NCBI RefSeq assembly: GCF_000294655.1
Contig: NZ_CAHP01000009.1
Coordinates: 27,607 to 91,606, forward strand
DNA: 64,000 nucleotides
From: Magnetospirillum molischianum DSM 120
Lineage (GTDB): Bacteria > Pseudomonadota > Alphaproteobacteria > Rhodospirillales > Magnetospirillaceae
Direction of reading: 5' to 3'
The translations under genes and the position numbers were made by a program. The notes under the pieces were generated by a model. It did not search any database. It was not told the DNA's origin and worked only from the letters and a program-made list of their open reading frames with translations. Positions 8,232 to 18,097 of the stretch are shown here, piece after piece; positions within the stretch are counted from its first letter, which is position 1; each line of letters begins with the position of its first letter.

Positions 8232-10559
8232 TTATTCGGCCGGAGCCATGGTCAGGCGACGGACGTGCCGCCGTCCGACCAGCCACATCAGGGAGATTCC
8301 GGTTGCGATTATCACCCCGCAGGCGGCCAGCCAGCCGGAGGCGGTAACCGGATCGCGGGAAAAGGTCGCCGCCTGATAGAACGCAACCGCAGAGACATAG
8401 CCCAGCGACGTTGTCCAAACCGCGGCAAAGGCAGTCCAGGCCCCACCGGCTTCGTGACGGATCGCCCCGGCGGCGGCAACGCAGGGAGTATAGAGCAGGA
8501 TCAGCAGCATGTAGGCAAAGGCTCCGGCCACGCCGTCGAAGCGGGAAACCATCGCCCCGAACACGCTGCCCGTCACCTTCAGTTCCGTGGCGGCGGCCTC
8601 GGAATCACCGACATAGGAGATGTTGAGCCCCAGAGGATCAGCCAGGGAATCCGCGATCTTGGCCAGCTTGTGCGGAATGGTCATCACCGCGCCCTCAAGC
8701 TTCTCAGCCAAAGTGGGGGCCGGAGCGGTGGATACGGGAGCCTCTGCCGCACCGTCGATTTGCGAATATAGCGCGTTCAGCGTGCCGACAATCGCCTCCT
8801 TGGCGAAAATACCAGTGAACAGGCCCACCGCAGCCGGCCAATTCTCATCGTTCAGACCAATCGGATGGAAGATCGGGGTAATCACCTGACTGGCCGATGC
8901 CAGAACAGAATCGCGAGTGTTTTCCTTACCGAAGCTGCCGTCGGTTCCCATCGTGTTGAAGAAGCTGAGAATCATCACCATCGGCACGATGATCCGGCCA
9001 GCGCGGAAGATGAATTCGCGCAGGCGCTGCCACGCCTGGGTCACAACCCCGCGCAGGGTGGGCATGTGATAGGGCGGTAGTTCCATTACAAAGCGGGTCG
9101 GCTCACCCGGAAGGAGTGTGGTTTTCAACAGCAGGCCGGTCATCACCGCGAATCCCAGGCCGAGAAGATACAGACCGAACACAACGTTCTGCCCACTCTC
9201 GGGAAAGAACGCTGCGGCGAACAGAGCGAAGACCGGCAAGCGGGCACCGCATGACATGAACGGCGCCATCATGATCGTCAGGATACGGTCGCGCCGACTT
9301 TCCAATGTACGAGTCGCCATGATCGCCGGCACGTTGCAACCGAACCCGACGATCAGCGGCACGAACGACTTCCCAGGCAGACCGATCGAGCGCATCGCCC
9401 GGTCCATGACGAAGGCGGCGCGGGCCATGTAGCCCGAATCTTCCAGGAACGACAGGAACAGGAACAGGCAGGCGATGACCGGAACAAAAGTCGCCACCGT
9501 CTGGATGCCGCTGCCCAGCCCCTTGGCGAGAGCAATCACCAGATCGGGTGTACCAAACGCCGCCAACCCCTCGGACACTTCATCGACCAGGATCGCGCCA
9601 AACGACTGATCGAAGAAATCGATGAAAGCGCCACCGACATTAATGGTGAACAGGAACATCAGATACATTGCGAACAGGAATACCGGAACGCCGAGATAGC
9701 GGTTCAGCACCACCTGATCGATCCGTGCCGACAGAGTCTTCGACATCCGCCGCTTGCGTTTGACCGCCGCCGCCATGACCTCCGCAACGAACGAGAATCG
9801 TCCATCGGCGATGATAATGTCCGCTTCGTCACCGCAAGCGTCCTCAATCGCGGTACGATGGCCGATCACCTCGCCGTCAAACTTGCCCGCCGCCAAGGAT
9901 TCGGCGAAGGCATCGCCTTCGATCAACTTCAGTGCCGCCCAAGAGGGATCGACGTTGCGTGCAGCGGCGGCCTCGGTCAGCGCTTTCGCCAATTCGGCCA
10001 CCGCCTGCGCCACGGCCGCCCCCTGTGTCGGACGGGCATCGGGAATCCGCTTGCGCTCAATCGCCCGTGCAATCGTCCCCTTCAGATCGGCAAGTCCTTT
10101 CTGGCGGCTGGCGATCAGCGGCACCACCGGGCAATCCAGCATACGGGACAGTTCCGCCAGATCGATTGTGATGCCGTAACGCTCGGCGATATCCATCATA
10201 TTGACCGCAACCACGACCGGCACCCGCATCTCCAGCAACTGGGCGGTCAGATAAAGGTTCCGTTCGAGATTGCAGCCATCGACGATATTGACGACCAGTT
10301 CGGGTTCGCCGGAAAGAATGTAATCGCGGGCAACCCGCTCATCCTCTGACCCCTGGGTCACGCCGCCGACCATATAGACACCGGGAAGATCGACCAGCGT
10401 ATAGCTGACACCGTCGAAACGATACGATCCCACCTTTTTCTCAACCGTCACGCCCGGCCAGTTACCGACTTTCTGGGTCGAACCAGTCAGGGCATTGAAC
10501 AAGGTGGTCTTGCCGCAATTGGGATTACCGGCGATGGCGATCATGTGATCCATGCTCAT
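8232..10559 (-). CDS. feoB: ferrous iron transporter B
   Basis: This 775-residue protein imports Fe(II) across the inner membrane. The N-terminal GTPase domain shows GNPNCGKTTLFN (G1, about residues 12-23), DLPGVY (G3) and NMMD (G4). It is followed by the helical GDI-like region and a membrane part with two Gate repeats (PLIVGFGCNVPAIMATR and GIFAKEAIVGTLNALY). Length is normal. Its ATG overlaps the feoA stop codon by four bases, so the two are translationally coupled; feoC follows. Confidence 0.97.
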   Translation of the reverse strand: MSMDHMIAIAGNPNCGKTTLFNALTGSTQKVGNWPGVTVEKKVGSYRFDGVSYTLVDLPGVYMVGGVTQGSEDERVARDYILSGEPELVVNIVDGCNLERNLYLTAQLLEMRVPVVVAVNMMDIAERYGITIDLAELSRMLDCPVVPLIASRQKGLADLKGTIARAIERKRIPDARPTQGAAVAQAVAELAKALTEAAAARNVDPSWAALKLIEGDAFAESLAAGKFDGEVIGHRTAIEDACGDEADIIIADGRFSFVAEVMAAAVKRKRRMSKTLSARIDQVVLNRYLGVPVFLFAMYLMFLFTINVGGAFIDFFDQSFGAILVDEVSEGLAAFGTPDLVIALAKGLGSGIQTVATFVPVIACLFLFLSFLEDSGYMARAAFVMDRAMRSIGLPGKSFVPLIVGFGCNVPAIMATRTLESRRDRILTIMMAPFMSCGARLPVFALFAAAFFPESGQNVVFGLYLLGLGFAVMTGLLLKTTLLPGEPTRFVMELPPYHMPTLRGVVTQAWQRLREFIFRAGRIIVPMVMILSFFNTMGTDGSFGKENTRDSVLASASQVITPIFHPIGLNDENWPAAVGLFTGIFAKEAIVGTLNALYSQIDGAAEAPVSTAPAPTLAEKLEGAVMTIPHKLAKIADSLADPLGLNISYVGDSEAAATELKVTGSVFGAMVSRFDGVAGAFAYMLLILLYTPCVAAAGAIRHEAGGAWTAFAAVWTTSLGYVSAVAFYQAATFSRDPVTASGWLAACGVIIATGISLMWLVGRRHVRRLTMAPAE

Positions 10560-10789
10560 ACCCTCTCGACCTTAAGAATTGCCGCCTCATTTCGACGCAG
10601 GGTCAGGGTGAAGTCCCGCACGGAAATTTCGACAGGATCCCCAAGCGGTGCAACCCGAGTCACCTGAAACGCCACACCAGGGGTCAGCCCCATCGCCAGA
10701 AGACGCTGGCGGTAATCACGATCACCCTTCGCAAAGCCGGTGATCCGAGCGGCATCGCCCGGTTTCAGATCCTGGACGCTGATGTCCAT
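10556..10789 (-). CDS. feoA: ferrous iron transport protein A
   Basis: A 77-residue SH3-like protein (MDISVQDLKPGDAARITGF, then RLLAMGLTPGVAFQVTRVAPLGDPVEI) that assists FeoB. The start at 10789 gives a usual FeoA length; an in-frame ATG five codons upstream (10804) is also possible. It heads feoABC and is divergent from a cytochrome gene, with a candidate Fur-type site just upstream. Confidence 0.93.
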   Translation of the reverse strand: MDISVQDLKPGDAARITGFAKGDRDYRQRLLAMGLTPGVAFQVTRVAPLGDPVEISVRDFTLTLRRNEAAILKVERV

Positions 10790-10825
10790 CTTACGAACTC
10801 CCATGGTCGGCGGCGGGCGCCAAAA

Positions 10826-10841
10826 TGCAAATGATGTTGCA
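10826..10841. promoter_or_regulatory. candidate Fur/Irr-type operator upstream of feoA
   Basis: TGCAAATGATGTTGCA is an inverted repeat (TGCAA....TTGCA) about 37 bases before the feoA ATG. It resembles the TGCAAAT.ATTTGCA-like sites of alphaproteobacterial iron regulators. The call rests on position and similarity by eye. Confidence 0.4.
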
Positions 10842-10992
10842 AGTCACACTCAATATGCCGCGAAGGGTATTCCGCAAATTTGGCAGGGTCAAGCTGGTTG
10901 CGGGTGCGCCGCACTCGCAAATATTTCCCGATATCGACAGTCGATGCCGACCGAGCGATGATGGAGACGAGTCAGAACAGAAGGGGGGATCT

Positions 10993-11433
10993 ATGCGCGC
11001 GAAAGCAATTGGACTTGCCGCCATGGCGCTGACAGCGATGCCGCTCGCGGCGTGGGCCGACGACCCGCGCGAGCTGGTGACGATGCCGCCGGAGATCCGG
11101 GAAAGCATGCTGATGAACATGCAGGATCATCTGGTTGCCCTTGACACGGTGGTATCCCACATCGCGTCCGAGCGGTTCACCGAAGCCGCGCTCATCGCAG
11201 ACCAACGACTGCGGTTTAGCAATATAGAGGGAGAGGAGGCAATCACCGACTGGTTCCCACCAGCGATGATAGAAGCCAAAGATGCCCTGCGTGCCGCAGC
11301 AACTCGCTTTGCGGTCGCGGCAAGAAAAGCCGATCAGACCCGCGACTACGCCAGCATGCGCAACGTCGTCTGGGCGATCAGCGACATCACTGCCGCCTGC
11401 TCCGGCTGTCACGGTCATTACCGGGTAAGATAA
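10993..11433 (+). CDS. periplasmic class II cytochrome c (c'-like)
   Basis: This 146-residue protein has a clear signal peptide (MRAKAIGLAAMALTAMPLAAWA, cleavage after AWA). It is a helical domain ending ACSGCHGHYRVR. A single CxxCH haem site at the extreme C-terminus of a four-helix protein is the layout of cytochrome c'/c-556. Such proteins bind NO or act as electron carriers in the periplasm. It is divergent from feoA. The frame is open upstream, but the signal peptide fixes the start at 10993, after AGGGGGGA. Confidence 0.8.
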   Translation: MRAKAIGLAAMALTAMPLAAWADDPRELVTMPPEIRESMLMNMQDHLVALDTVVSHIASERFTEAALIADQRLRFSNIEGEEAITDWFPPAMIEAKDALRAAATRFAVAARKADQTRDYASMRNVVWAISDITAACSGCHGHYRVR

Positions 11434-11442
11434 ACAGCCCCC

Positions 11443-11480
11443 CTACCCCAGCCAGAAGCCCGTGGCTCCGGCTGGGGTAG
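11443..11480. terminator. hairpin between converging cytochrome and polA genes
   Basis: CTACCCCAGCC and GGCTGGGGTAG form an 11-bp perfect stem with a 16-base loop, placed between two convergent stop codons. Neither side has a long T tract, so its strength is uncertain. Confidence 0.55.
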
Positions 11481-11498
11481 AATATAGAGAGAGGCGCG

Positions 11499-14300
11499 TC
11501 AGTGGGCCTCGTCCCAACTGGCGGCGGCGGCGGCCTCGACCAGCAGCGGCACCGACAGGGTAGCGGCTCCTTCCATCACCCGCCGAACGATGGCGATGGT
11601 AGCCTCGGCCTCGGCTTCGGGCGCTTCGAGAACCAGTTCGTCATGAACCTGGAGCAACAGCTGCGCCGCCAACCCAGCCTCGGCCAGCGCGGCGGGAAGC
11701 CGGATCATCGCCCGTTTGATGATATCGGCGGCTCCCCCCTGAATCGGCCCATTGATTGCGGCACGTTCGGCAAAAGCGCGAACGGCGGCGTTCTTGTCCT
11801 TGATCCCAGGCGTAAAGACCTTGCGGCCGAACGGGGTGCGAACAAAACCAAAGGCACGCGCCTCTTCCTTGGTCTGCTCCATGAAGGCGCGGATTTCAGG
11901 ATAACGGCCGAAATAAGCATCGATATAAGCCTTGGCCTCGCCCTGGGGGATGCTCAATTGCGCCGCCAGACCGAATGGACTGATCCCATAGATGATGCCG
12001 AAATTGATCGCCTTGGCACGGCGACGCAGAGAGGAATCGACCTCCTCCAGCGGCACCCCGAACACCTGCGACGCGGTGATGGCGTGGATATCGCGACCCT
12101 CGGCAAAGGCGGTGCGCAGCCCCTCGATCCCGGCGACATGGGCGACCAGCCGCAGTTCGATCTGGGAATAATCGGCCGAAATCAGGCAAAAGCCCGGCTT
12201 GGCGATAAAGGCGCGGCGGATCTTGCGCCCCTCCTCGGTTCGAATCGGGATGTTCTGGAGGTTAGGATCGGACGAGGACAACCGGCCGGTGGTGGTCGCC
12301 GCCAGGGAGAAGCTGGTATGAACCCGCCCCGTCGCCGGATTGATCTGAGCGACCAGGGCATCTGTATACGTGCTCTTCAACTTGGCAAGCTGACGCCAGT
12401 CGAGCAGGCGCGCCGGAAGCGGATGCAACGGAGCCAAATCTTCCAGAATGTCGGCACCCGTCGCCCATTGGCCGCTCTTGGTCTTCTTGCCACCGGGCAG
12501 ATTCAGGGTCTCAAACAGCACCTTGCCCAATTGCTGGGGCGAGCCAAGATTGAAGGGCTCGCCACCGTTCAGAGCGATCACCTCCGCTTCGAGAGCGGCG
12601 AGACGACGGCCGAAATCTTCTGACAACGATTGCAGGAAAGGACGATCGACCTGGAGGCCAGCCCGCTCCATCGCGACGATCACCGGAACCAGCGGCCGTT
12701 CCAGCGTCTCGTAGACCTCAACCATTTTCTCAGCAAGCAGACGCGGCTTCAGAAACTGGTGGAGGCGTAACGTGACGTCGGCATCCTCGGCGGCATAATC
12801 CCGTGCTTTTTCAAGGGGAACCCGGTCGAAGGTAATCTGAGACCTCCCGGTTCCGCACACTTCGGAGAAGCTGATATTGGTGTGACCGAGATGCAATCGC
12901 GCCAGTTCGTCCAGCCCATGGCCGTGACTGGCCCCGTCCAGGACATAAGACAACAGCATGGTGTCGTCGATCGGAGTGACGGAAACACCAAGACTGGCAA
13001 ACACCTGCATGTCGTATTTGATGTTATGGCCGACCTTGAGAACCGACGGGTCGGACAGCAAGGGGGTCAGCCGCTCCAAAGTCTGCTCGACCGGAATCGG
13101 CTTCGGCCCACTGTTGCCGTTGTCCGCGCTGTCGCCGAAATCGAGGCTGCCCTGCGCTGCGGGAGCCGTGTGGATCACCGGGATATAGCAGGCCCGCCCC
13201 GGCGCAACCGCCAGCGACACGCCAACCAGACGGGCGCGCATCGAATCGAGTGAATCCGTCTCGGTGTCGAAACCGACGATCCCGGCCTCAATCGCCTCGG
13301 CGATCCAGCGGTCAAGGGCGTCCAGGCTAAGGACCAGTTCATAGCCATCGCGACTCAATCCCCCCGCCGGAGCGGCGACCGGCGCTTCCGTCACCGCAGC
13401 CGCAGCCACAGCCGCGCGCGGCGGAGCCTTGAGATTGAGACGGTTGATCAGGGACCGGAACCCCTGCTCGGCCAGGAAGGCGGCAAGACGCTCGGGCACC
13501 AACGGCCGAACCGCCAGCGCCGCCAGCGGCTCGGGCAAATCCATGTCGTCACGCAGCCGCACCAGATCGCGCGACAAGCGCGCCATCGCAGCATTGTCGA
13601 GCAGAGTCTGGCGGCGCTTGGGCTGCTTGATCTCGGCGGCACGAGTCAGCAAGGACTCGAGATCGCCATACTCTTCAATAAGTTGAGCGGCTGTCTTGAC
13701 ACCAATCCCCGGAACGCCGGGCACATTGTCGGCGGCATCGCCGCACAGCGCCTGAACATCGACCACCCGATCCGGCGCGACCCCGAATTTCTCGAAGACT
13801 TCGGCTACGCCGATGGTCCGATTCTTCATCGGATCGAACATCGAAACATGCTCGCCGACAAGCTGCATCAGATCCTTATCAGACGACACGATCGTCACTT
13901 GCGCGCCCTCGGCCGTCGCGGCACAGGCATAAGCGGCGATTAGATCGTCTGCCTCGAATCCTTCCATCTCGATGCAAGCGACATCGAACGCCCGCACCGC
14001 CTCACGCACCAACGGGAATTGCGGCACCAATTCCTCGGGCGGCGGCGGACGCTGCGCTTTGTACCCCGGATAAAGATCAGTGCGGAACGTCTTGCGGGAA
14101 CTATCGAAAATCACCGCGATGTGATCGGCACGGCTATCGTTCAGCAACTTCAACAGCATCGTGGTGAAGCCGTAAACGGCATTGACCGGCGTTCCGTCGC
14201 CGCGCGTCATCGGCGGCAGGCCATGGAAGGCGCGGAAGATGAAGCCGGAGCCGTCGATCAGAACGACATGGCGAAGACTGTCGGCAGAGGGTTCGCTCAC
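11499..14300 (-). CDS. polA: DNA polymerase I
   Basis: About 933 residues with three domains. The 5'-3' exonuclease comes first (VLIDGSGFIFRAFHGLPPM). A 3'-5' exonuclease domain with apparently intact acidic motifs (GFDTETDSLD, HNIKYDMQV) follows. The polymerase domain has SADYSQIELR, RRRAKAINFGIIYG and QVHDELVLE. It fills gaps in repair and removes Okazaki primers. The frame is open to 14360, but that would overlap the upstream zinc-finger gene; GTG at 14300, six bases after that gene's stop, is preferred. Confidence 0.95.
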   Translation of the reverse strand: MSEPSADSLRHVVLIDGSGFIFRAFHGLPPMTRGDGTPVNAVYGFTTMLLKLLNDSRADHIAVIFDSSRKTFRTDLYPGYKAQRPPPPEELVPQFPLVREAVRAFDVACIEMEGFEADDLIAAYACAATAEGAQVTIVSSDKDLMQLVGEHVSMFDPMKNRTIGVAEVFEKFGVAPDRVVDVQALCGDAADNVPGVPGIGVKTAAQLIEEYGDLESLLTRAAEIKQPKRRQTLLDNAAMARLSRDLVRLRDDMDLPEPLAALAVRPLVPERLAAFLAEQGFRSLINRLNLKAPPRAAVAAAAVTEAPVAAPAGGLSRDGYELVLSLDALDRWIAEAIEAGIVGFDTETDSLDSMRARLVGVSLAVAPGRACYIPVIHTAPAAQGSLDFGDSADNGNSGPKPIPVEQTLERLTPLLSDPSVLKVGHNIKYDMQVFASLGVSVTPIDDTMLLSYVLDGASHGHGLDELARLHLGHTNISFSEVCGTGRSQITFDRVPLEKARDYAAEDADVTLRLHQFLKPRLLAEKMVEVYETLERPLVPVIVAMERAGLQVDRPFLQSLSEDFGRRLAALEAEVIALNGGEPFNLGSPQQLGKVLFETLNLPGGKKTKSGQWATGADILEDLAPLHPLPARLLDWRQLAKLKSTYTDALVAQINPATGRVHTSFSLAATTTGRLSSSDPNLQNIPIRTEEGRKIRRAFIAKPGFCLISADYSQIELRLVAHVAGIEGLRTAFAEGRDIHAITASQVFGVPLEEVDSSLRRRAKAINFGIIYGISPFGLAAQLSIPQGEAKAYIDAYFGRYPEIRAFMEQTKEEARAFGFVRTPFGRKVFTPGIKDKNAAVRAFAERAAINGPIQGGAADIIKRAMIRLPAALAEAGLAAQLLLQVHDELVLEAPEAEAEATIAIVRRVMEGAATLSVPLLVEAAAAASWDEAH

Positions 14301-14305
14301 TGTGC

Positions 14306-14506
14306 TCAATGCCCCCGGCCGTGCGAAGCGCCAGCGGCCAGGATGAATTCCCGCGAGCAATAGGGGCAGACCGCGCTGCCGCCTTCGGGAATGTCGAGGA
14401 AGACGCGGGGATGGCCCAGGCCAGAGGAGACATCGCCGTCACAGGCGACAGGAGTGGAGGAAACGGTCACGGCCTCGGTCAACGAGGTGGATTCACGGGC
14501 AAGCAT
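14306..14506 (-). CDS. zinc-finger (zf-CHCC) protein
   Basis: A 66-residue protein with VACDGD, GHPRVFLDI and VCPYCSREFIL, the C..(G)..GHP.V.L.I....C.YC pattern of the CHCC zinc finger also found in the NDUFS6 subunit of complex I. In alphaproteobacteria such proteins are short and encoded beside housekeeping genes. It precedes polA by about six bases and is probably cotranscribed with it. Role unknown. Confidence 0.85.
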   Translation of the reverse strand: MLARESTSLTEAVTVSSTPVACDGDVSSGLGHPRVFLDIPEGGSAVCPYCSREFILAAGASHGRGH

Positions 14507-14570
14507 GGCAGGAGACCCCGATATCGGTCGGTGGACAGGAACCTAGCCCGGATGATACCCATTGACGGCC

Positions 14571-15536
14571 ATGGTTCAAACAAACTCTCACTCTGCCGCA
14601 CCTGCCCCCGCCCTGCCCGACGCTGCTTTGGCCGCCGAGGGGTTGGTCAAGGTCTATCGCGACGGCAAACGGGCTCTAGACAGCATCTCCCTGTCGGTGC
14701 CGCGCGGTTCGTTCTTCGGACTGCTTGGCCCCAACGGCGCGGGCAAGAGCACCTTCATCAACATCCTGGCCGGTCTGGTGCTGAAAAGCGCGGGAACGGT
14801 ACGGGTATGGGATCGCGACATCGACCGCGATCCGCGCGGGGCCAAGGCCGCGATCGGCGTGGTGCCACAGGAACTGAACCTCGACGCCTTCTTCACCCCG
14901 CGTGAATTGCTCGACGTCCAGGCCGGAATGTACGGCGTGCCAAAGTCCGAACGGCGGACGATGGAGATTCTGGATATTGTTGGATTGGCCGACAAGGCGG
15001 ATTCCTATGCCCGCACCTTGTCGGGCGGGATGCGCCGCCGCCTGTTGGTGGCCAAGGCGATGGTCCACAATCCACCGATCCTGGTTCTGGACGAACCCAC
15101 CGCCGGCGTGGATATCGAACTGCGCCAACATCTATGGGAAGCGGTGCGTGGGATGAACGAGCGGGGTACCACGATCCTGCTTACCACTCATTACCTCGAA
15201 GAAGCCGAGCAATTGTGCGACCGCATCGCGATCATCAATCAGGGACGGCTGGCGGCGCTCGACACCACCGCCAACCTGCTGAAACGGATCGACGGCAAGG
15301 CGTTGCTGATCACGCTCGACCGCGACATTGATGCAGTTCCGCCCGAACTGACACCGTTCGCCCCGGAATTGCGCCCCGGACGCAAGATCGTGATTCGCTA
15401 CCGCCCCTCAGCGGTTCCAGTCGGACGCATTCTTGACGCCATCGCCGCCGCCGGATTGAAAATCGCGGACCTGTCAACCGAGGAAACCGACCTCGAAGAT
15501 ATCTTCCTGCAACTGACTTCGTCGAGGCTGACCTGA
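14571..15536 (+). CDS. ABC transporter ATP-binding protein, ABC-2 type
   Basis: This ~321-residue ATPase has Walker A GPNGAGKST, the Q-loop GVVPQELNLD, the signature LSGGMRRRLL, Walker B ILVLDEPT and the H-loop LLTTHYLEEAE. The C-terminal ~80 residues are the regulatory tail seen in drug or polysaccharide ABC-2 exporters. No permease gene is adjacent, since glgA follows after about 100 bases, so the partner must be elsewhere. ATG at 14571 is preferred over TTG at 14562. Confidence 0.85.
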   Translation: MVQTNSHSAAPAPALPDAALAAEGLVKVYRDGKRALDSISLSVPRGSFFGLLGPNGAGKSTFINILAGLVLKSAGTVRVWDRDIDRDPRGAKAAIGVVPQELNLDAFFTPRELLDVQAGMYGVPKSERRTMEILDIVGLADKADSYARTLSGGMRRRLLVAKAMVHNPPILVLDEPTAGVDIELRQHLWEAVRGMNERGTTILLTTHYLEEAEQLCDRIAIINQGRLAALDTTANLLKRIDGKALLITLDRDIDAVPPELTPFAPELRPGRKIVIRYRPSAVPVGRILDAIAAAGLKIADLSTEETDLEDIFLQLTSSRLT

Positions 15537-15641
15537 CGGCGGAAACAGAAAGACTCGGGTAACCACGCACTCGACCCTGTACGCGATCCGGGCTAGGGTG
15601 TGGCCTGGAGGGATCAAACACCCTCCATAAGGGAGGCGGCA

Positions 15642-17117
15642 ATGCGGGTACTGTTCACGTCTTCGGAAGTCTTTCCCCTGGCTAAAACGGGCGGGCTGGC
15701 CGATGTCTCTTCCGCCCTGCCGCTGGCGCTGGCTGAGGCTGGACGCGATGTCCGGGTTCTGATGCCCGGCTATCCGGCGGCAATGGCGGGACTCGTCGAT
15801 CGGCACGAACTGAGCCGGCTTGGCGATCCACTGGGAGTCGGCGGGGAAACCATCCTGATCGAAGGCCGTCTGAACGGCTCGCATCTGAAAGTATGGCTGC
15901 TCGACTGCCCCGTCCTGTACGACCGCGACGGCGGCCCCTATCAGGATTCCCAGGGCCGCGACTGGCCAGACAACGGACTTCGCTTCGGCCTGCTGTCCTG
16001 GGCGGCGGCTCTGCTGTCAACCGATGCCAGCCCGGTCGCCTGGCGGCCTCATATCCTGCATTGCAACGACTGGCAGACCGGATTGGCACCCGCTTGGTTG
16101 GCGGCATGGGGACCGGCTAATCGCGCCGGAACCGTGTTCACCATCCACAACATCGCCTATCAGGGCCGCTTCGCCCCCGATCTGGTCGCCCGCCTGAGCC
16201 TGCCCCCCGAGATGTACGACATCAACGGGTTCGAATATTACGACAATCTGTCGTTCCTGAAGGCCGGGTTGTTCTATAGCGACCGCTTGACCACGGTCAG
16301 CCCACGCTATGCCCGCGAAATTCAAACCCCGGCCTTTGGTTATGGGATGGAAGGATTGCTGGCCTCCCGCGCCGCCGATTTGACCGGCATCCTCAACGGT
16401 GCCGATTATCAGGTCTGGGATACAGGGACCGACCCTCATATCGCCCATCCCTTCCCGCGCGGCGACGCAACGGGCAAAGCCGCCAACAAAGCGGCATTAC
16501 TGGAGGAACTGGGGCTTGCCATCCGCCCCGGCGCGCCCCTGCTGGTGGTAGTTACCCGCCTGACCGAGCAAAAGGGAATGGACCTGCTGCTGGCGGTTCT
16601 GCCCGCGATCCTCGGCCTCGGCGCTCAGGTCGCGGTGCTGGGGACCGGCGACCACGATCTGGAAGAGGCGTTCAAGGCCGCTGCCGCCGCGCATCCCGAT
16701 CAGATGGCGGTGCGAATCGGCTATTCCGAGCAAATGGCGCACCGGCTGATGGCTGGCGGCGACATGCTGCTGATCCCCTCGCGCTTCGAACCGTGCGGAC
16801 TGACCCAGTTCTACGCTTTCCGCTACGGCACCGTTCCAATCGGCCACGTCACCGGCGGACTGGCCGATACCCTGATCGATACCGGCTACGATACCCTGAT
16901 GACCGGAACCGCCAACGCCTTTGTCTTCGAACATTCCAACGCGGGCGCGTTCCAGTGGGCAATCGAACGGGCCGTCGCGCTCTTCGCCGATACCGAGCGC
17001 TGGCAGCGGATCGTCGAAGCCGGTCTGGCTCAGGATTTCAGTTGGGGCCGCTCGGCTGAACGCTATCAGGCTCTCTATACCGAGCTGATCACAGCACGGA
17101 AGGTTAATCCGGCATGA
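15642..17117 (+). CDS. glgA: glycogen synthase (ADP-glucose)
   Basis: This 491-residue GT5 glycosyltransferase elongates alpha-1,4-glucan from ADP-glucose. It shows the N-terminal KTGGLADV motif (about residues 15-22), the VFTIHNIAYQG block and the C-terminal PSRFEPCGLTQFYAFRYGT motif with its catalytic Glu. GGGAGG precedes the ATG at 15642. It overlaps the glucokinase gene by four bases (ATGA), so glycogen storage and glucose phosphorylation are coupled in one operon. Confidence 0.94.
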   Translation: MRVLFTSSEVFPLAKTGGLADVSSALPLALAEAGRDVRVLMPGYPAAMAGLVDRHELSRLGDPLGVGGETILIEGRLNGSHLKVWLLDCPVLYDRDGGPYQDSQGRDWPDNGLRFGLLSWAAALLSTDASPVAWRPHILHCNDWQTGLAPAWLAAWGPANRAGTVFTIHNIAYQGRFAPDLVARLSLPPEMYDINGFEYYDNLSFLKAGLFYSDRLTTVSPRYAREIQTPAFGYGMEGLLASRAADLTGILNGADYQVWDTGTDPHIAHPFPRGDATGKAANKAALLEELGLAIRPGAPLLVVVTRLTEQKGMDLLLAVLPAILGLGAQVAVLGTGDHDLEEAFKAAAAAHPDQMAVRIGYSEQMAHRLMAGGDMLLIPSRFEPCGLTQFYAFRYGTVPIGHVTGGLADTLIDTGYDTLMTGTANAFVFEHSNAGAFQWAIERAVALFADTERWQRIVEAGLAQDFSWGRSAERYQALYTELITARKVNPA

Positions 17118-18076
17118 CGTCCGAGGTCTCTCTGGTTGCCGATATCGGCGGAACCCATGTTCGTTTTGCCCTGGTCAGCGAAGATGGCGTCGTCCGCCCT
17201 GAAACCTATCGCTGCGCCGATTACCCCGGCCCGGCCGAAGCGGCCAAGGCCTATCTGGCCGAACATAGCGGCGGCACGGCCCCCGTCAGGGGTGCTTTTG
17301 CCGTCGCCTCGGTTCTGGGCAACGACCGGGTTGAGCTGACAAACTCGCCCTGGGCCTTTTCGGTTGAAGAGACCAGCCGTGACCTCGGCCTCGCCCGGCT
17401 AGAGATGATCAACGATTTCACCGCAATCGCCCTGGCGGTGCCGCATCTGGAACCAGACCATCTGATGACGATCGGCGGCGGAACCGCGCGCGACCGCCAC
17501 ACCATCGCAGTATTAGGGCCAGGAACCGGGCTGGGCGTGTCGGCGCTAGTGCCCTGCGGGTCGTCGTGGTATCCGCTCGAAGCCGAAGGCGGTCACGTCA
17601 CCATGGCCGCCGCCAACGCCCGCGAGGCCGCAATCTTGGAGTGGCTGCGGCAACGATTCGACCATGTTTCCGCCGAGCGCCTCCTGTCGGGTCAGGGACT
17701 GGTCAACCTCTATCAGGCATTGTCGGCGCTGTCGGGCCATCAGGCGGTGTACAGCACCCCGGATGTCATCACCAGCCACGGCCTCGACGGTTCGTGCCCA
17801 ATTTGCCGTGAAACCGTCGAGACCTTTTTCGCGATGCTGGGAACCGTCGCCGGCAATCTGGCTCTGACTGTTGGTGCTCTGGGCGGAGTCTATCTGGCTG
17901 GGGGCATCCTGCCCCGAATGGCCCAGCAGTTCCGCCGGTCGGGCTTCCGCGCCCGTTTCGAGGCGCATGGCCGTTTCCAGCCCTATCTTGCGGCGGTTCC
18001 GACCAGCCTGATCGTCCACCCATTGCCGGCGTTCGTCGGTCTGGCCGCCCTGGTCCGCTCTGGCGACAAGAGCTGA
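17114..18076 (+). CDS. glk: glucokinase
   Basis: This 320-residue protein phosphorylates glucose to glucose-6-phosphate. It has LVADIGGTHVRFAL at the N-terminus (phosphate-binding loop), NDFTAIALAVPHL, LGPGTGLGVSALVP, the EGGHVTMA block and GGVYLAGGILPR. These are the Glk (bacterial glucokinase) blocks rather than ROK ones, as the ROK zinc-binding cysteine cluster is absent. It is translationally coupled to glgA. Confidence 0.93.
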   Translation: MTSEVSLVADIGGTHVRFALVSEDGVVRPETYRCADYPGPAEAAKAYLAEHSGGTAPVRGAFAVASVLGNDRVELTNSPWAFSVEETSRDLGLARLEMINDFTAIALAVPHLEPDHLMTIGGGTARDRHTIAVLGPGTGLGVSALVPCGSSWYPLEAEGGHVTMAAANAREAAILEWLRQRFDHVSAERLLSGQGLVNLYQALSALSGHQAVYSTPDVITSHGLDGSCPICRETVETFFAMLGTVAGNLALTVGALGGVYLAGGILPRMAQQFRRSGFRARFEAHGRFQPYLAAVPTSLIVHPLPAFVGLAALVRSGDKS

Positions 18077-18097
18077 ACCACAGCGACCGCCGCGACC

